In this document: piece by piece, positions 1 through 5,230 of the stretch
How positions within the stretch are numbered: the first letter of the stretch is position 1
Layout of the letters: every line of letters begins with the position of its first letter
Assembly: GCA_023392945.1 (NCBI GenBank)
Contig: JAEWNB010000163.1
Location: forward strand, 1 to 5,230
Reading direction: 5' to 3'
Source: Bacteroidota bacterium
Lineage (GTDB): Bacteria > Bacteroidota > Bacteroidia > Bacteroidales > WCHB1-69
Length of the DNA stretch: 5,230 nucleotides
Notes under the pieces: generated by a model
The model's input: the letters and a program-made list of their open reading frames with translations, nothing else
Databases searched by the model: none
What the model was told of the DNA's origin: nothing
Program-made: the position numbers and the translations under genes

Positions 1-24
1 TGTTAATTGTTTGGTTATCAGCTA

Positions 25-32
25 CAAAAGTA
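25..32 (-). promoter_or_regulatory. Possible leftward Bacteroidota -7 element
   Basis: Read on the minus strand this is TACTTTTG, which fits the Bacteroidota sigma-ABfr -7 consensus TAnnTTTG. No clear TTG-type -33 element is seen at the usual distance. If real, it would drive a gene beyond the left edge, divergent from rnfD. The motif carries little information in AT-rich DNA, so confidence is low. Confidence 0.3.
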
Positions 33-57
33 CAAAAATTCTATGATATAACCTATT

Positions 58-77
58 TTTTTAACTCTTTTTAACTC
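58..77. repeat. 10-bp tandem direct repeat, two copies
   Basis: TTTTTAACTC occurs twice in immediate succession (58-67 and 68-77), followed by a partial third start (TTT). The period is about one helical turn. It lies about 26 bp upstream of the possible leftward -7 element and about 65 bp upstream of the rightward -33 element, so it could be a tandem protein-binding site. It could equally be replication slippage in T-rich DNA. No regulator family is recognised. Confidence 0.45.
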
Positions 78-142
78 TTTAATTTATTGATTACTTGATG
101 ATTAATAATCGAACTCAGGTTATTAAGAAAAATAGTAATTTT

Positions 143-176
143 TTTGTCATTGCGATTTGTATTTTATTTATATTTG
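143..176 (+). promoter_or_regulatory. Bacteroidota-type promoter for rnfDGEA
   Basis: TTTG at 143-146 (the -33 element) and TATATTTG at 169-176 (the -7 element, consensus TAnnTTTG) are separated by 22 bp, within the range reported for Bacteroidota promoters. A transcript would start near 183 and give a leader of about 75 nt before the rnfD ATG at 260. No stable structure or known riboswitch motif was noticed in that leader. The promoter's presence suggests rnfD heads its own transcription unit. Confidence 0.5.
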
Positions 177-259
177 CATGTTTAAAATTATTAGATGGAA
201 GTATAAGAATATCAAGTAGTTCCATATTTTTTCTGATCGATTAACTTAATTGTGATAGA

Positions 260-1255
260 ATGAACAATAAATTATTACAAATTTCAGGCTCTCCTCACAT
301 CCATAATGATGAGTCAGTGAAAAAAATCATGTGGCCGGTGGTACTTGCATTAATCCCTGCTTTTTTAGTTTCAATTTACTATTTTGGGATTCCCGTTATT
401 TTAGTTACGGCTGTATCTGTTGCTACCTGCGTTATTGTTGAGTACTTAATTCAACGTTTTCTCATGAAGGGAAAAGAAACGGTTACGGATGGCTCGGCAG
501 TGGTTACCGGAATATTATTAGCATTTAATGTTCCCTCAAATATCCCTCTTTGGATGGTAATGGTTGGGGCTTGTGTTGCAATTGCAATTGCAAAATGGCC
601 CTTCGGAGGTCTTGGAAAAAATCCTTTCAATCCAGCATTAGTCGGACGTGTATTTATGTTGATGTCTTTTCCTGTACAGATGACAACTTGGCCAAAGGCA
701 ACTCCGGTATGGAATTTGGCTGCTGATGTTGTTACAGGTCCAACTCCTCTCGGAATATTAAAAGAGGGAGTTAAAAACGGAGAGAAAGTCGGCGATTTAA
801 TTCATAGTAGCGGAATGCCGAATTATGTTGATATGCTAATCGGACAAATGGGAGGCAGTTTTGGTGAAGTATCGGCTATCGCCTTATTAATCGGAGCAAT
901 TTTCTTGGTAATTAAGAAAATTATCACGTGGCATATTCCGGTCTCTTTTATTCTTACTGCATTTCTATTCTCCGGGATTTTCTATTTGACAGATCTTACA
1001 ATATATGCAAATCCATTCTTTCATCTGCTTACCGGTGGTTTGATTTTAGGGGCATGTTTTATGGCAACCGATATGGTTACTTCTCCGGTTTCACCTGGCG
1101 GCATGATAGTATTTGGAATTGGATGTGGATTAATAACTATTATTATTCGTCTTTTTGGAGCATATCCCGAAGGGGTTTCCTTTGCTATTCTTATTATGAA
1201 TGCATTGGTACCTTTGATAAACAAGGGATTTAAACCCAGAGCATTTGCTAAATAA
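260..1255 (+). CDS. rnfD: RnfD, covalent-FMN membrane subunit of Rnf complex
   Basis: RnfD is an integral membrane subunit of the Rnf complex, which oxidises reduced ferredoxin, reduces NAD+ and pumps Na+ or H+ across the inner membrane. The 331 residues match the usual RnfD length; NqrB is longer. Family landmarks are the N-terminal SGSPHIH (9-15), DGSAVVTG (77-84), GGLGKNPFNPALVGR (116-130) and ATDMVTSPVSPGG (269-281), with about ten hydrophobic helices. The site expected to carry FMN bound through a phosphodiester to threonine is TGPT (159-162, Thr162), preceded by D156. The family usually has SGAT or TGAT here, so Pro161 in place of Ala is unusual. The ATG at 260 is the first in frame after a stop, and no Shine-Dalgarno is present, as is normal in Bacteroidota. 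It is the first of four Rnf genes; rnfC, its usual upstream neighbour, is not adjacent. Confidence 0.95.
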   Translation: MNNKLLQISGSPHIHNDESVKKIMWPVVLALIPAFLVSIYYFGIPVILVTAVSVATCVIVEYLIQRFLMKGKETVTDGSAVVTGILLAFNVPSNIPLWMVMVGACVAIAIAKWPFGGLGKNPFNPALVGRVFMLMSFPVQMTTWPKATPVWNLAADVVTGPTPLGILKEGVKNGEKVGDLIHSSGMPNYVDMLIGQMGGSFGEVSAIALLIGAIFLVIKKIITWHIPVSFILTAFLFSGIFYLTDLTIYANPFFHLLTGGLILGACFMATDMVTSPVSPGGMIVFGIGCGLITIIIRLFGAYPEGVSFAILIMNALVPLINKGFKPRAFAK

Positions 1256-1285
1256 TTTTCCCATAACATATTTAATATTAATACT

Positions 1286-1876
1286 ATGGCAAAAAAAGAA
1301 ACAACATTATTACAATTGGTGCTGTCGCTGTGTCTTATTTCAATCGTGGCGGCTGCAGGATTGGCAGCAGTATATACAATCACTAAAGAACCAATTTCTA
1401 TTTCTCAGAAACAAAAAAAAGTAGATGCAATTAAATCGGTTCTTCCGGGGTTTAAAGGTCAAACTCAGGAGTCAAAAATCCTTCTTCCTAATGATGAAGA
1501 TTCTGTTACAGTAAATTTGGCCTTTAACGGCAACCAGCTATTTGGAGCTGCCGTTGAGACCTATACTGACAAGGCTTTTAAAGGCACTTTTACGCTTATG
1601 GTGGGATTTGATTCACTTGGAACAATTATTGGTACAGAAGTCTTAACTGCAAACGAAACACCGGGTTTAGGCGATAAAATTGATAAAAAGAAAGATGCAA
1701 ATTTTTCAGCACAATTTTTGAAAAAAAATCCTACAGAATTTAATATGAAGGTCAAGAAAGACGGAGGAGATGTTGATGCAATCACTGCAGCAACCATTTC
1801 ATCAAGAGCATATTGTGATGCATTAACCAGAGCACATTCAGCATTTTTAAAAGCAAAGGAGGTTTCTAATGAATAA
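1286..1876 (+). CDS. rnfG: RnfG, periplasmic covalent-FMN subunit of Rnf complex
   Basis: RnfG is a single-helix subunit whose globular domain faces the periplasm and carries a covalent FMN that passes electrons to RnfD. The 196 residues fit RnfG rather than the longer NqrC. One membrane helix spans about 10-31. The FMN_bind domain follows, with ETPGLGDKI (124-132), a family hallmark, and the attachment motif near D164, where TAAT (167-170) places the acceptor at Thr170, followed by ISSRA. The commoner motif is (S/T)GAT, so Ala168 replaces the usual Gly. Attachment would need the flavin transferase ApbE, which is not encoded here. The gene starts 30 bp after rnfD with an AT-rich, Shine-Dalgarno-less leader, and its last 8 bp overlap rnfE. 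Confidence 0.95.
   Translation: MAKKETTLLQLVLSLCLISIVAAAGLAAVYTITKEPISISQKQKKVDAIKSVLPGFKGQTQESKILLPNDEDSVTVNLAFNGNQLFGAAVETYTDKAFKGTFTLMVGFDSLGTIIGTEVLTANETPGLGDKIDKKKDANFSAQFLKKNPTEFNMKVKKDGGDVDAITAATISSRAYCDALTRAHSAFLKAKEVSNE
1855..1862 (+). promoter_or_regulatory. Strong Shine-Dalgarno for rnfE inside rnfG
   Basis: AAAGGAGG sits 6 nt before the rnfE ATG at 1869, within the last codons of rnfG. It supports that ATG as the start and the 8-bp overlap. The other three rnf starts in the window have no such motif, so this is the exception here. The bases also encode Lys-Glu near the RnfG C-terminus, so coincidence is possible. Confidence 0.6.
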
Positions 1877-2450
1877 ACTTAAAATTTTGACCAATGGATT
1901 TATTAAAGAAAATCCAACTCTTGTATTAGTTTTGGGGACTTGTCCGACATTGGCCGTAACAACCTCTTTGACAAATGCATTGGGAATGGGTTTGGCTACT
2001 ACATTTGTTTTAATTATGTCAAATTTATTAATTTCTATGCTAAAATCGCTAATTCCGGATAAAGTCAGAATTGCCGCTTATATTATTGTTATTGCGACTT
2101 TTGTATCTATTGTTGACCTTCTCATTCAGGCTTATGTGCCTGCTTTAGCCAGCAGTTTAGGTATTTTTATCCCATTGATTGTGGTAAACTGTATCGTTTT
2201 AGGTCGTGCAGAAGCATTTGCCAGCAAAAATTCAGTATTTGATTCATTATTGGATGGAATCGGAATGGGAGTAGGGTTTACAATCGCTTTATCAATCATT
2301 GGCTTTATAAGGGAATTATTTGGAGCTTTCTCAATTCTTGGACAAAAAATTATTCCCGGAGACGGAATTCTAATGTTTGTTTTAGCTCCCGGTGCATTCT
2401 TTGTTTTCGGATTTACTATTGCGTTGGTTAGAAGACTGCAAAAAAAGTAA
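1869..2450 (+). CDS. rnfE: RnfE, intramembrane [2Fe-2S] subunit of Rnf complex
   Basis: RnfE is a six-helix inner-membrane protein homologous to RnfA and inserted in inverted topology beside it. In Rnf and Nqr structures the pair binds one [2Fe-2S] cluster between them, with two cysteines from each half. The expected cysteines are present: Cys25 in LGTCPTLAVT (22-31) and Cys108 in VNCIVLGRAEAFA (106-118). NPTLVLVLG (15-23) is also typical. The 193 residues are a little short of many RnfE proteins but within the family range, with no break. The gene overlaps rnfG by 8 bp, which suggests translational coupling, and a good Shine-Dalgarno fixes the start. The 41-bp gap to rnfA has no clear terminator, so co-transcription is expected. 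Confidence 0.95.
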   Translation: MNKLKILTNGFIKENPTLVLVLGTCPTLAVTTSLTNALGMGLATTFVLIMSNLLISMLKSLIPDKVRIAAYIIVIATFVSIVDLLIQAYVPALASSLGIFIPLIVVNCIVLGRAEAFASKNSVFDSLLDGIGMGVGFTIALSIIGFIRELFGAFSILGQKIIPGDGILMFVLAPGAFFVFGFTIALVRRLQKK

Positions 2451-2491
2451 TTTATTAGAACTATATTATTAACTTATAAATAATTATAGAT

Positions 2492-3067
2492 ATGGAATAT
2501 ATATTAATGATAATTGGAGCAGTACTGGTAAATAATATCATTCTGGCTCAGTTTTTGGGAATTTGTCCTTTTTTGGGAGTATCAAACAAAGTCGGGACGG
2601 CTTTGGGCATGAGTGCAGCCGTATTATTTGTGATGGCTTTGGCAACACTGGTTACTACTGTGGTCAATTTATATGTGCTTATTCCAATGGACTTATTATT
2701 CCTTCAAACCATTTCTTTTATCCTCATAATAGCCGCACTTGTTCAGATGGTTGAAATCATATTAAAGAAAGTTAGCCCCGGATTGTATCAGGCTCTTGGT
2801 ATATTTCTGCCCTTAATTACCACTAATTGTGCTGTTTTAGGTGTTGCCATATTAGTTACTCAACAATTCCCGGACAGTATTCTAGATAGTGTTGTGTATG
2901 CCGTTTCCTCTGCTTTGGGATTTATGTTAGCAATTACCATTTTTGCTGGATTAAGAGAGCAATTGGAACTTGTTGACGTTCCCAAAGGAATGAAAGGTGT
3001 GCCCATTGCATTGATTACAGCCGGAATATTAGCATTGGCTTTTATGGGATTTGCTAATTTGGTATAA
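2492..3067 (+). CDS. rnfA: RnfA, intramembrane [2Fe-2S] subunit of Rnf complex
   Basis: RnfA is the partner of RnfE in the membrane core and supplies the other two cysteine ligands of the shared [2Fe-2S] centre that links the cytoplasmic and periplasmic sides. Visible hallmarks are the N-terminal VNNIILAQFLGICPFLGVS (13-31) with Cys25, TNCAVLGVA (111-119) with Cys113, and GLREQLELVDVPKGMKGVP, ending in a final helix. The 191 residues and six helices are normal for the family. The ATG at 2492 gives the conserved MEYILMI start; the leader is AT-rich without a Shine-Dalgarno. It closes the operon, in the usual D-G-E-A order, and is convergent with the nfeD-type gene 336 bp away. Confidence 0.95.
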   Translation: MEYILMIIGAVLVNNIILAQFLGICPFLGVSNKVGTALGMSAAVLFVMALATLVTTVVNLYVLIPMDLLFLQTISFILIIAALVQMVEIILKKVSPGLYQALGIFLPLITTNCAVLGVAILVTQQFPDSILDSVVYAVSSALGFMLAITIFAGLREQLELVDVPKGMKGVPIALITAGILALAFMGFANLV

Positions 3068-3164
3068 ATTGAATTTGAGAATATATTAATTCCACTTTTT
3101 TCTTCTCCCAAGAATTCATATAATTGTATAGTATTTATTGACAATTTTTTGGCATTAATTATGA

Positions 3165-3203
3165 CTTATTTTATTGTTAATAAGAAAATTACAATAAAAT
3201 AGG
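3165..3203. repeat. AT-rich hairpin downstream of rnfA
   Basis: TATTTTATTGT (3167-3177) and ACAATAAAATA (3191-3201) are exact reverse complements over 11 bp. A 13-nt loop separates them, and the stem is extended outward by a possible G-U and a C-G pair. It lies 100 bp after the rnfA stop and could end or stabilise the rnf transcript. No T run follows on the plus strand, so a standard intrinsic terminator is not shown. Confidence 0.4.
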
Positions 3204-3240
3204 ATAGGGGAGTACATCGCAAATTTTGACAATATAATTA

Positions 3241-3321
3241 TGCGTTAGCGCTTACCGCTACAACACCGCAAAGGCGTTGTAGCGGTAAGCGCGACGGCGA
3301 AGCGTTGCGAGCCGAAACGCC
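3241..3321. repeat. GC-rich palindromic element, REP- or MITE-like
   Basis: Within AT-rich intergenic DNA, 49 of the 80 bases at 3241-3320 are G or C. The core is a perfect 17-bp inverted repeat, GCGCTTACCGCTACAAC at 3248-3264 and its reverse complement at 3276-3292, with an 11-nt centre (3265-3275) that can pair CC/GG further in. A second, weaker arm set follows: GCGTT (3302-3306) with AACGC (3316-3320), or CGGC (3295-3298) with GCCG (3311-3314). GCGTT recurs at 3242, 3274 and 3302. The block codes for nothing recognisable and no T run flanks it. Its composition and symmetry suggest a dispersed extragenic palindrome or a non-autonomous mobile element. A structured RNA or a bidirectional transcription barrier are alternatives. 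Confidence 0.6.
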
Positions 3322-3350
3322 CAAATTATTCTTAAATTATTACTTTAAGT

Positions 3351-3381
3351 AAAAATAATTAATTCACAATAAATGAATTAA
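3351..3381 (-). terminator. Likely intrinsic terminator of the nfeD-type gene
   Basis: On the minus strand, starting 22 nt beyond the stop codon, TTAATTC and GAATTAA (plus positions 3375-3381 and 3359-3365) form a 7-bp stem with a 9-nt loop, followed by TTATTTTT. The placement and the T-rich tail fit a terminator. The stem has only one G-C pair and is weak. Confidence 0.4.
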
Positions 3382-3403
3382 ATAAATAATATAAATAATG
3401 AGA

Positions 3404-4750
3404 TTAAATCTTCTGAACAAATAGCTGGGAATTTTCAAATTTGGTTACCAATACTTTCTCATTTTTATCAATCAGACCAAATTCGGATGTAGCATCATAA
3501 ATTTCACCGTTTACTTCAATTTTTCCTACAGGGCGCATAAAAGTAAGCGTAATTCCTTCCATTCCTACAACATTTGTAATAGACATATCCTGTGAAATAA
3601 AACCTTGTTCATTTGTCAAGCTGGTTTTCAGGAACAAATGGCCATACCGAGTCTCTGAAGTAAGTAGTTTTTTTCCAAGAAAAAGAGCCAGAAAAAAGCC
3701 TAAAATTGAAGCCGTAATGACAATTAGAAAATTATAGACAATACTATTGGGAGGCGATAATTTAAAATTAAAACCGATATTGAAAACCATCGTGAGAATT
3801 AATGCCGCAACCACCAGCACAATCCCCGAAATTCCGGCAACTCCGAAACCCGGTGTGACAAAAATTTCCAGAATCAATAAACCGACACCTAAAATAAAAA
3901 GCAAAATTTCCCAGTGAGTAGCCAATCCTTCAAGATAATGAGGTGCAAAAAACAGGAGAGCTGCAACAATCGCAACAATAAGCGCAAATCCGATTCCTGG
4001 TGATTGTAACTCAAAATAAATTCCTCCAATAATAAACATAATCAAAATGCCGCTAACAGCAGGATTTATAAGAAAAGAGATAAGTTTATCAATCCAGGTA
4101 AGTTTCTGTTCATTAATAATATAGCTTTTAATTCCGGCCACTTTAAAAACTTCCTCATTACTATTGGCCTCATTTTCACAATATCCATGTTTAATGGCTT
4201 CATTCGTAGTAAAAGTGAGCACTTTTCCTGAATCGGAAATCCCTTCAATATAGGTGTCCGGATCAACCATAGCTTCAGCAATTAAAGGATTTCGGCCATT
4301 ATTTTCTGCCGTGGAACGCATTAATGCTCGCATATATGATTGATACTTGTCAGGCATAATTTCACCTGTTTTATTTACCACAGATGCAGCACCAATAGAT
4401 GCTCCAGAAGCCATGTAAATGCTATCACAAGCAATTGAAATTAAGGCTCCGGCTGAAGCCGCATTTTTGTCAATACGAACAAAAACCGGAATTTTGGACT
4501 CCAAAAGGAGAGTTCTAATTTTGTCCGCTGATTCAAGTTCTCCGCCAAACGTATTGAGATTCAGTAAAATAATATCAGATTTTAGTTCGTTGGCTTCCTT
4601 AATTGCTTTTTCAGTTTTACGCAATGCAGGTTTGGAAATATTTTCATCAATAGAAAATATATAAATTTTTGCCGGATTATTTTGTGAATATGAATTTGAA
4701 AATATTCCCAAAAAAATTATATAAAGTAAAATTAAATTTATTTTTTTCAT
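3404..4750 (-). CDS. NfeD family membrane-bound ClpP-class serine protease
   Basis: This is a long-form NfeD protein (448 aa), a class thought to act with stomatin/flotillin-type SPFH proteins in membrane protein quality control. In order it has a signal peptide (about 1-22, ending SYSQ) and a ClpP/SppA-like protease domain (about 27-210). Five membrane helices follow (about 232-248, 254-270, 282-298, 304-325 and 338-358), then a C-terminal NfeD OB-fold domain (about 392-448; GMEGI, RPVGKIEVNGEIYDA). The likely nucleophile is Ser99 in NAASAGA (96-102). The general base is probably Lys135 (DKYQSYMR), by analogy with the Ser97/Lys138 dyad of Pyrococcus PH1510. The oxyanion loop is NTFGG (66-70), where relatives usually have DTPGG. 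GRNP (152-155) is also conserved. The ATG at 4750 gives an intact signal peptide. No SPFH partner gene lies downstream; the next gene there is convergent rnfA. Confidence 0.9.
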   Translation of the reverse strand: MKKINLILLYIIFLGIFSNSYSQNNPAKIYIFSIDENISKPALRKTEKAIKEANELKSDIILLNLNTFGGELESADKIRTLLLESKIPVFVRIDKNAASAGALISIACDSIYMASGASIGAASVVNKTGEIMPDKYQSYMRALMRSTAENNGRNPLIAEAMVDPDTYIEGISDSGKVLTFTTNEAIKHGYCENEANSNEEVFKVAGIKSYIINEQKLTWIDKLISFLINPAVSGILIMFIIGGIYFELQSPGIGFALIVAIVAALLFFAPHYLEGLATHWEILLFILGVGLLILEIFVTPGFGVAGISGIVLVVAALILTMVFNIGFNFKLSPPNSIVYNFLIVITASILGFFLALFLGKKLLTSETRYGHLFLKTSLTNEQGFISQDMSITNVVGMEGITLTFMRPVGKIEVNGEIYDATSEFGLIDKNEKVLVTKFENSQLFVQKI

Positions 4751-4767
4751 TTTCAGTTATTTGTTTG

Positions 4768-4775
4768 CAAAAATA
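4768..4775 (-). promoter_or_regulatory. Possible -7 element for the nfeD-type gene
   Basis: The minus strand reads TATTTTTG, matching the Bacteroidota -7 consensus TAnnTTTG. Transcription would begin about 11 nt before the ATG, a short leader. No convincing TTG-type -33 element is found 17-23 bp upstream, so this is only a candidate. Confidence 0.35.
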
Positions 4776-4955
4776 CAAAATTACTAACTATAATATCTAT
4801 CGGTATTGATCCATAAAACAATCCTTTTACAGGTCTTATATCAATTTTTGATTCAATTGTCATTTATTCAATTAAATAATATATTTTTCTTATAATTTAT
4901 ATTATGTTAAATAAGAATTATAAACAGATAAAAATGATTAATAGCAATCAACAAA

Positions 4956-5230
4956 TTAAACTCTCTCCCATTTTTTAAACCAGCTGCGAATTTTAATACC
5001 GATTACGCCGAATATAGCTTCTTTAAAGATACCTGAACTCATTTTGGATGTTCCCAGTCTACGGTCAGTAAAAATAATGGATACTTCAACAATTTTATAC
5101 TTAAGTTTGTACATATTGAATTTCATTTCAATTTGAAATCCATAACCAATATGATGAATTTTAGAAAAATCTATCGTTTTCAAAGCTGATGCGCGGTAAC
5201 ATTTAAAGCCGGCTGTAGTATCCATTACAG
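4956..5230 (-). CDS. Polyprenol-phosphate mannosyltransferase-like GT2, C-terminal part
   Basis: This is the C-terminal 90 or so residues of a family 2 glycosyltransferase of the dolichyl/polyprenol-phosphate mannose synthase type. Such enzymes move a sugar from a nucleotide donor to a lipid phosphate at the cytoplasmic face of the membrane. Recognisable segments are MDTTAGFKCYRASAL (family DxTgGFrcyr), GYGFQIEMKF, EVSIIFTDRRLGTSKMS and the following FKEAIFGVIGIK. The family is about 230-250 aa, so the N-terminal nucleotide-sugar binding half lies beyond the right edge. The reading frame continues upstream of the first visible Met (a Val codon precedes it), so that Met is internal. No membrane helix is visible after the catalytic domain, which fits the short DPM1-like class. 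The stop is 205 bp from the nfeD-type start on the same strand; that gap holds no gene. Confidence 0.85.
   Translation of the reverse strand, partial: VMDTTAGFKCYRASALKTIDFSKIHHIGYGFQIEMKFNMYKLKYKIVEVSIIFTDRRLGTSKMSSGIFKEAIFGVIGIKIRSWFKKWERV

Larger units (their letters stand above)
3068..3403. other. Intergenic region between convergent rnfA and nfeD genes
   Basis: No credible gene lies in these 336 bp. They are AT-rich except for a GC-rich palindromic block at about 3241-3321. They also contain an 11-bp AT hairpin (3165-3203), a 6-bp stem AATTGT/ACAATT (3122-3146) followed by four more T, and the likely terminator of the leftward gene. An imperfect AT-only palindrome (AATTATT at 3335-3341 against AATAATT at 3354-3360, with ACTT/AAGT inside) lies just left of that terminator. 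rnfA has no textbook terminator; the 3122-3150 stem with its T run is the closest candidate. Confidence 0.7.

Noticed and set aside
1..73. Short open stretch at the left edge that could be the end of rnfC
   Set aside because: The three plus-strand frames stop within the first 75 bases, and the longest reading, about 23 residues, does not resemble an RnfC C-terminus.
1021..1383. A 120-codon open frame on the minus strand across the rnfD-rnfG junction
   Set aside because: It is antisense to two clear rnf genes and its translation has no family resemblance. It is a by-product of the coding bias of rnfD and rnfG.
260..3067. Na+-NQR (nqrBCDE) instead of Rnf
   Set aside because: The lengths of RnfD (331) and RnfG (196), the SGSPHIH start of RnfD and the RnfE/RnfA signature sequences fit Rnf. 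There is also no nqrA or nqrF in the window.
2860..3144. A 94-codon minus-strand open frame overlapping the end of rnfA
   Set aside because: Most of it is antisense to conserved RnfA codons, and no start signal or recognisable protein feature supports it.
4887..4923. AT-rich inverted repeats (TTCTTAT/ATAAGAA and TTATAATT/AATTATAA) between the glycosyltransferase and the nfeD-type gene
   Set aside because: The two pairings are mutually exclusive, almost free of G-C pairs and not followed by a T run in the direction of transcription. Such short AT palindromes are expected by chance in this DNA.

Overview
The window looks like chromosomal DNA of an AT-rich member of the Bacteroidota. The evidence is the promoter-like elements of the form TAnnTTTG, translation starts that mostly lack a Shine-Dalgarno sequence, and the character of the proteins. 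These are an Rnf complex with Bacteroidota-like sequences, a long NfeD protein and a polyprenol-phosphate-mannose-synthase-type glycosyltransferase. The organism call is an inference from sequence style; no rRNA or marker gene is present.

Left part (1-259): a non-coding leader with a good Bacteroidota-type promoter reading right (143-176), a weaker one reading left (25-32) and a 10-bp tandem repeat between them. Centre-left (260-3067): a tightly packed operon rnfD-rnfG-rnfE-rnfA. It encodes the membrane part of the Rnf complex, the ion pump that couples ferredoxin oxidation to NAD+ reduction. RnfD and RnfG are the covalent-flavin subunits. RnfE and RnfA are the paired six-helix subunits, each supplying two cysteines to an intramembrane [2Fe-2S] centre. 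The soluble electron-entry subunits RnfB and RnfC, normally encoded just upstream of rnfD, are not in the window, and rnfD has its own leader and apparent promoter.

Centre (3068-3403): a 336-bp gap between convergent genes. It holds an AT-rich hairpin and a sharply bounded GC-rich block of about 80 bp (49 of 80 bases G or C) containing a perfect 17-bp inverted repeat, and it ends in a likely terminator for the leftward gene. The GC-rich palindrome is the least explained item in the window.

Right part (3404-5230, minus strand): a full-length NfeD/ClpP-class membrane serine protease with signal peptide, Ser-Lys dyad, five membrane helices and C-terminal OB domain. After a 205-bp spacer comes the C-terminal 90 residues of a glycosyltransferase that runs off the right edge.

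No mobile-element gene, CRISPR array, tRNA or rRNA was seen. I did not find a novel multigene system. The points worth a second look are the GC-rich palindrome, the separation of rnfDGEA from rnfBC, and the divergent flavin-attachment motifs in RnfD and RnfG.
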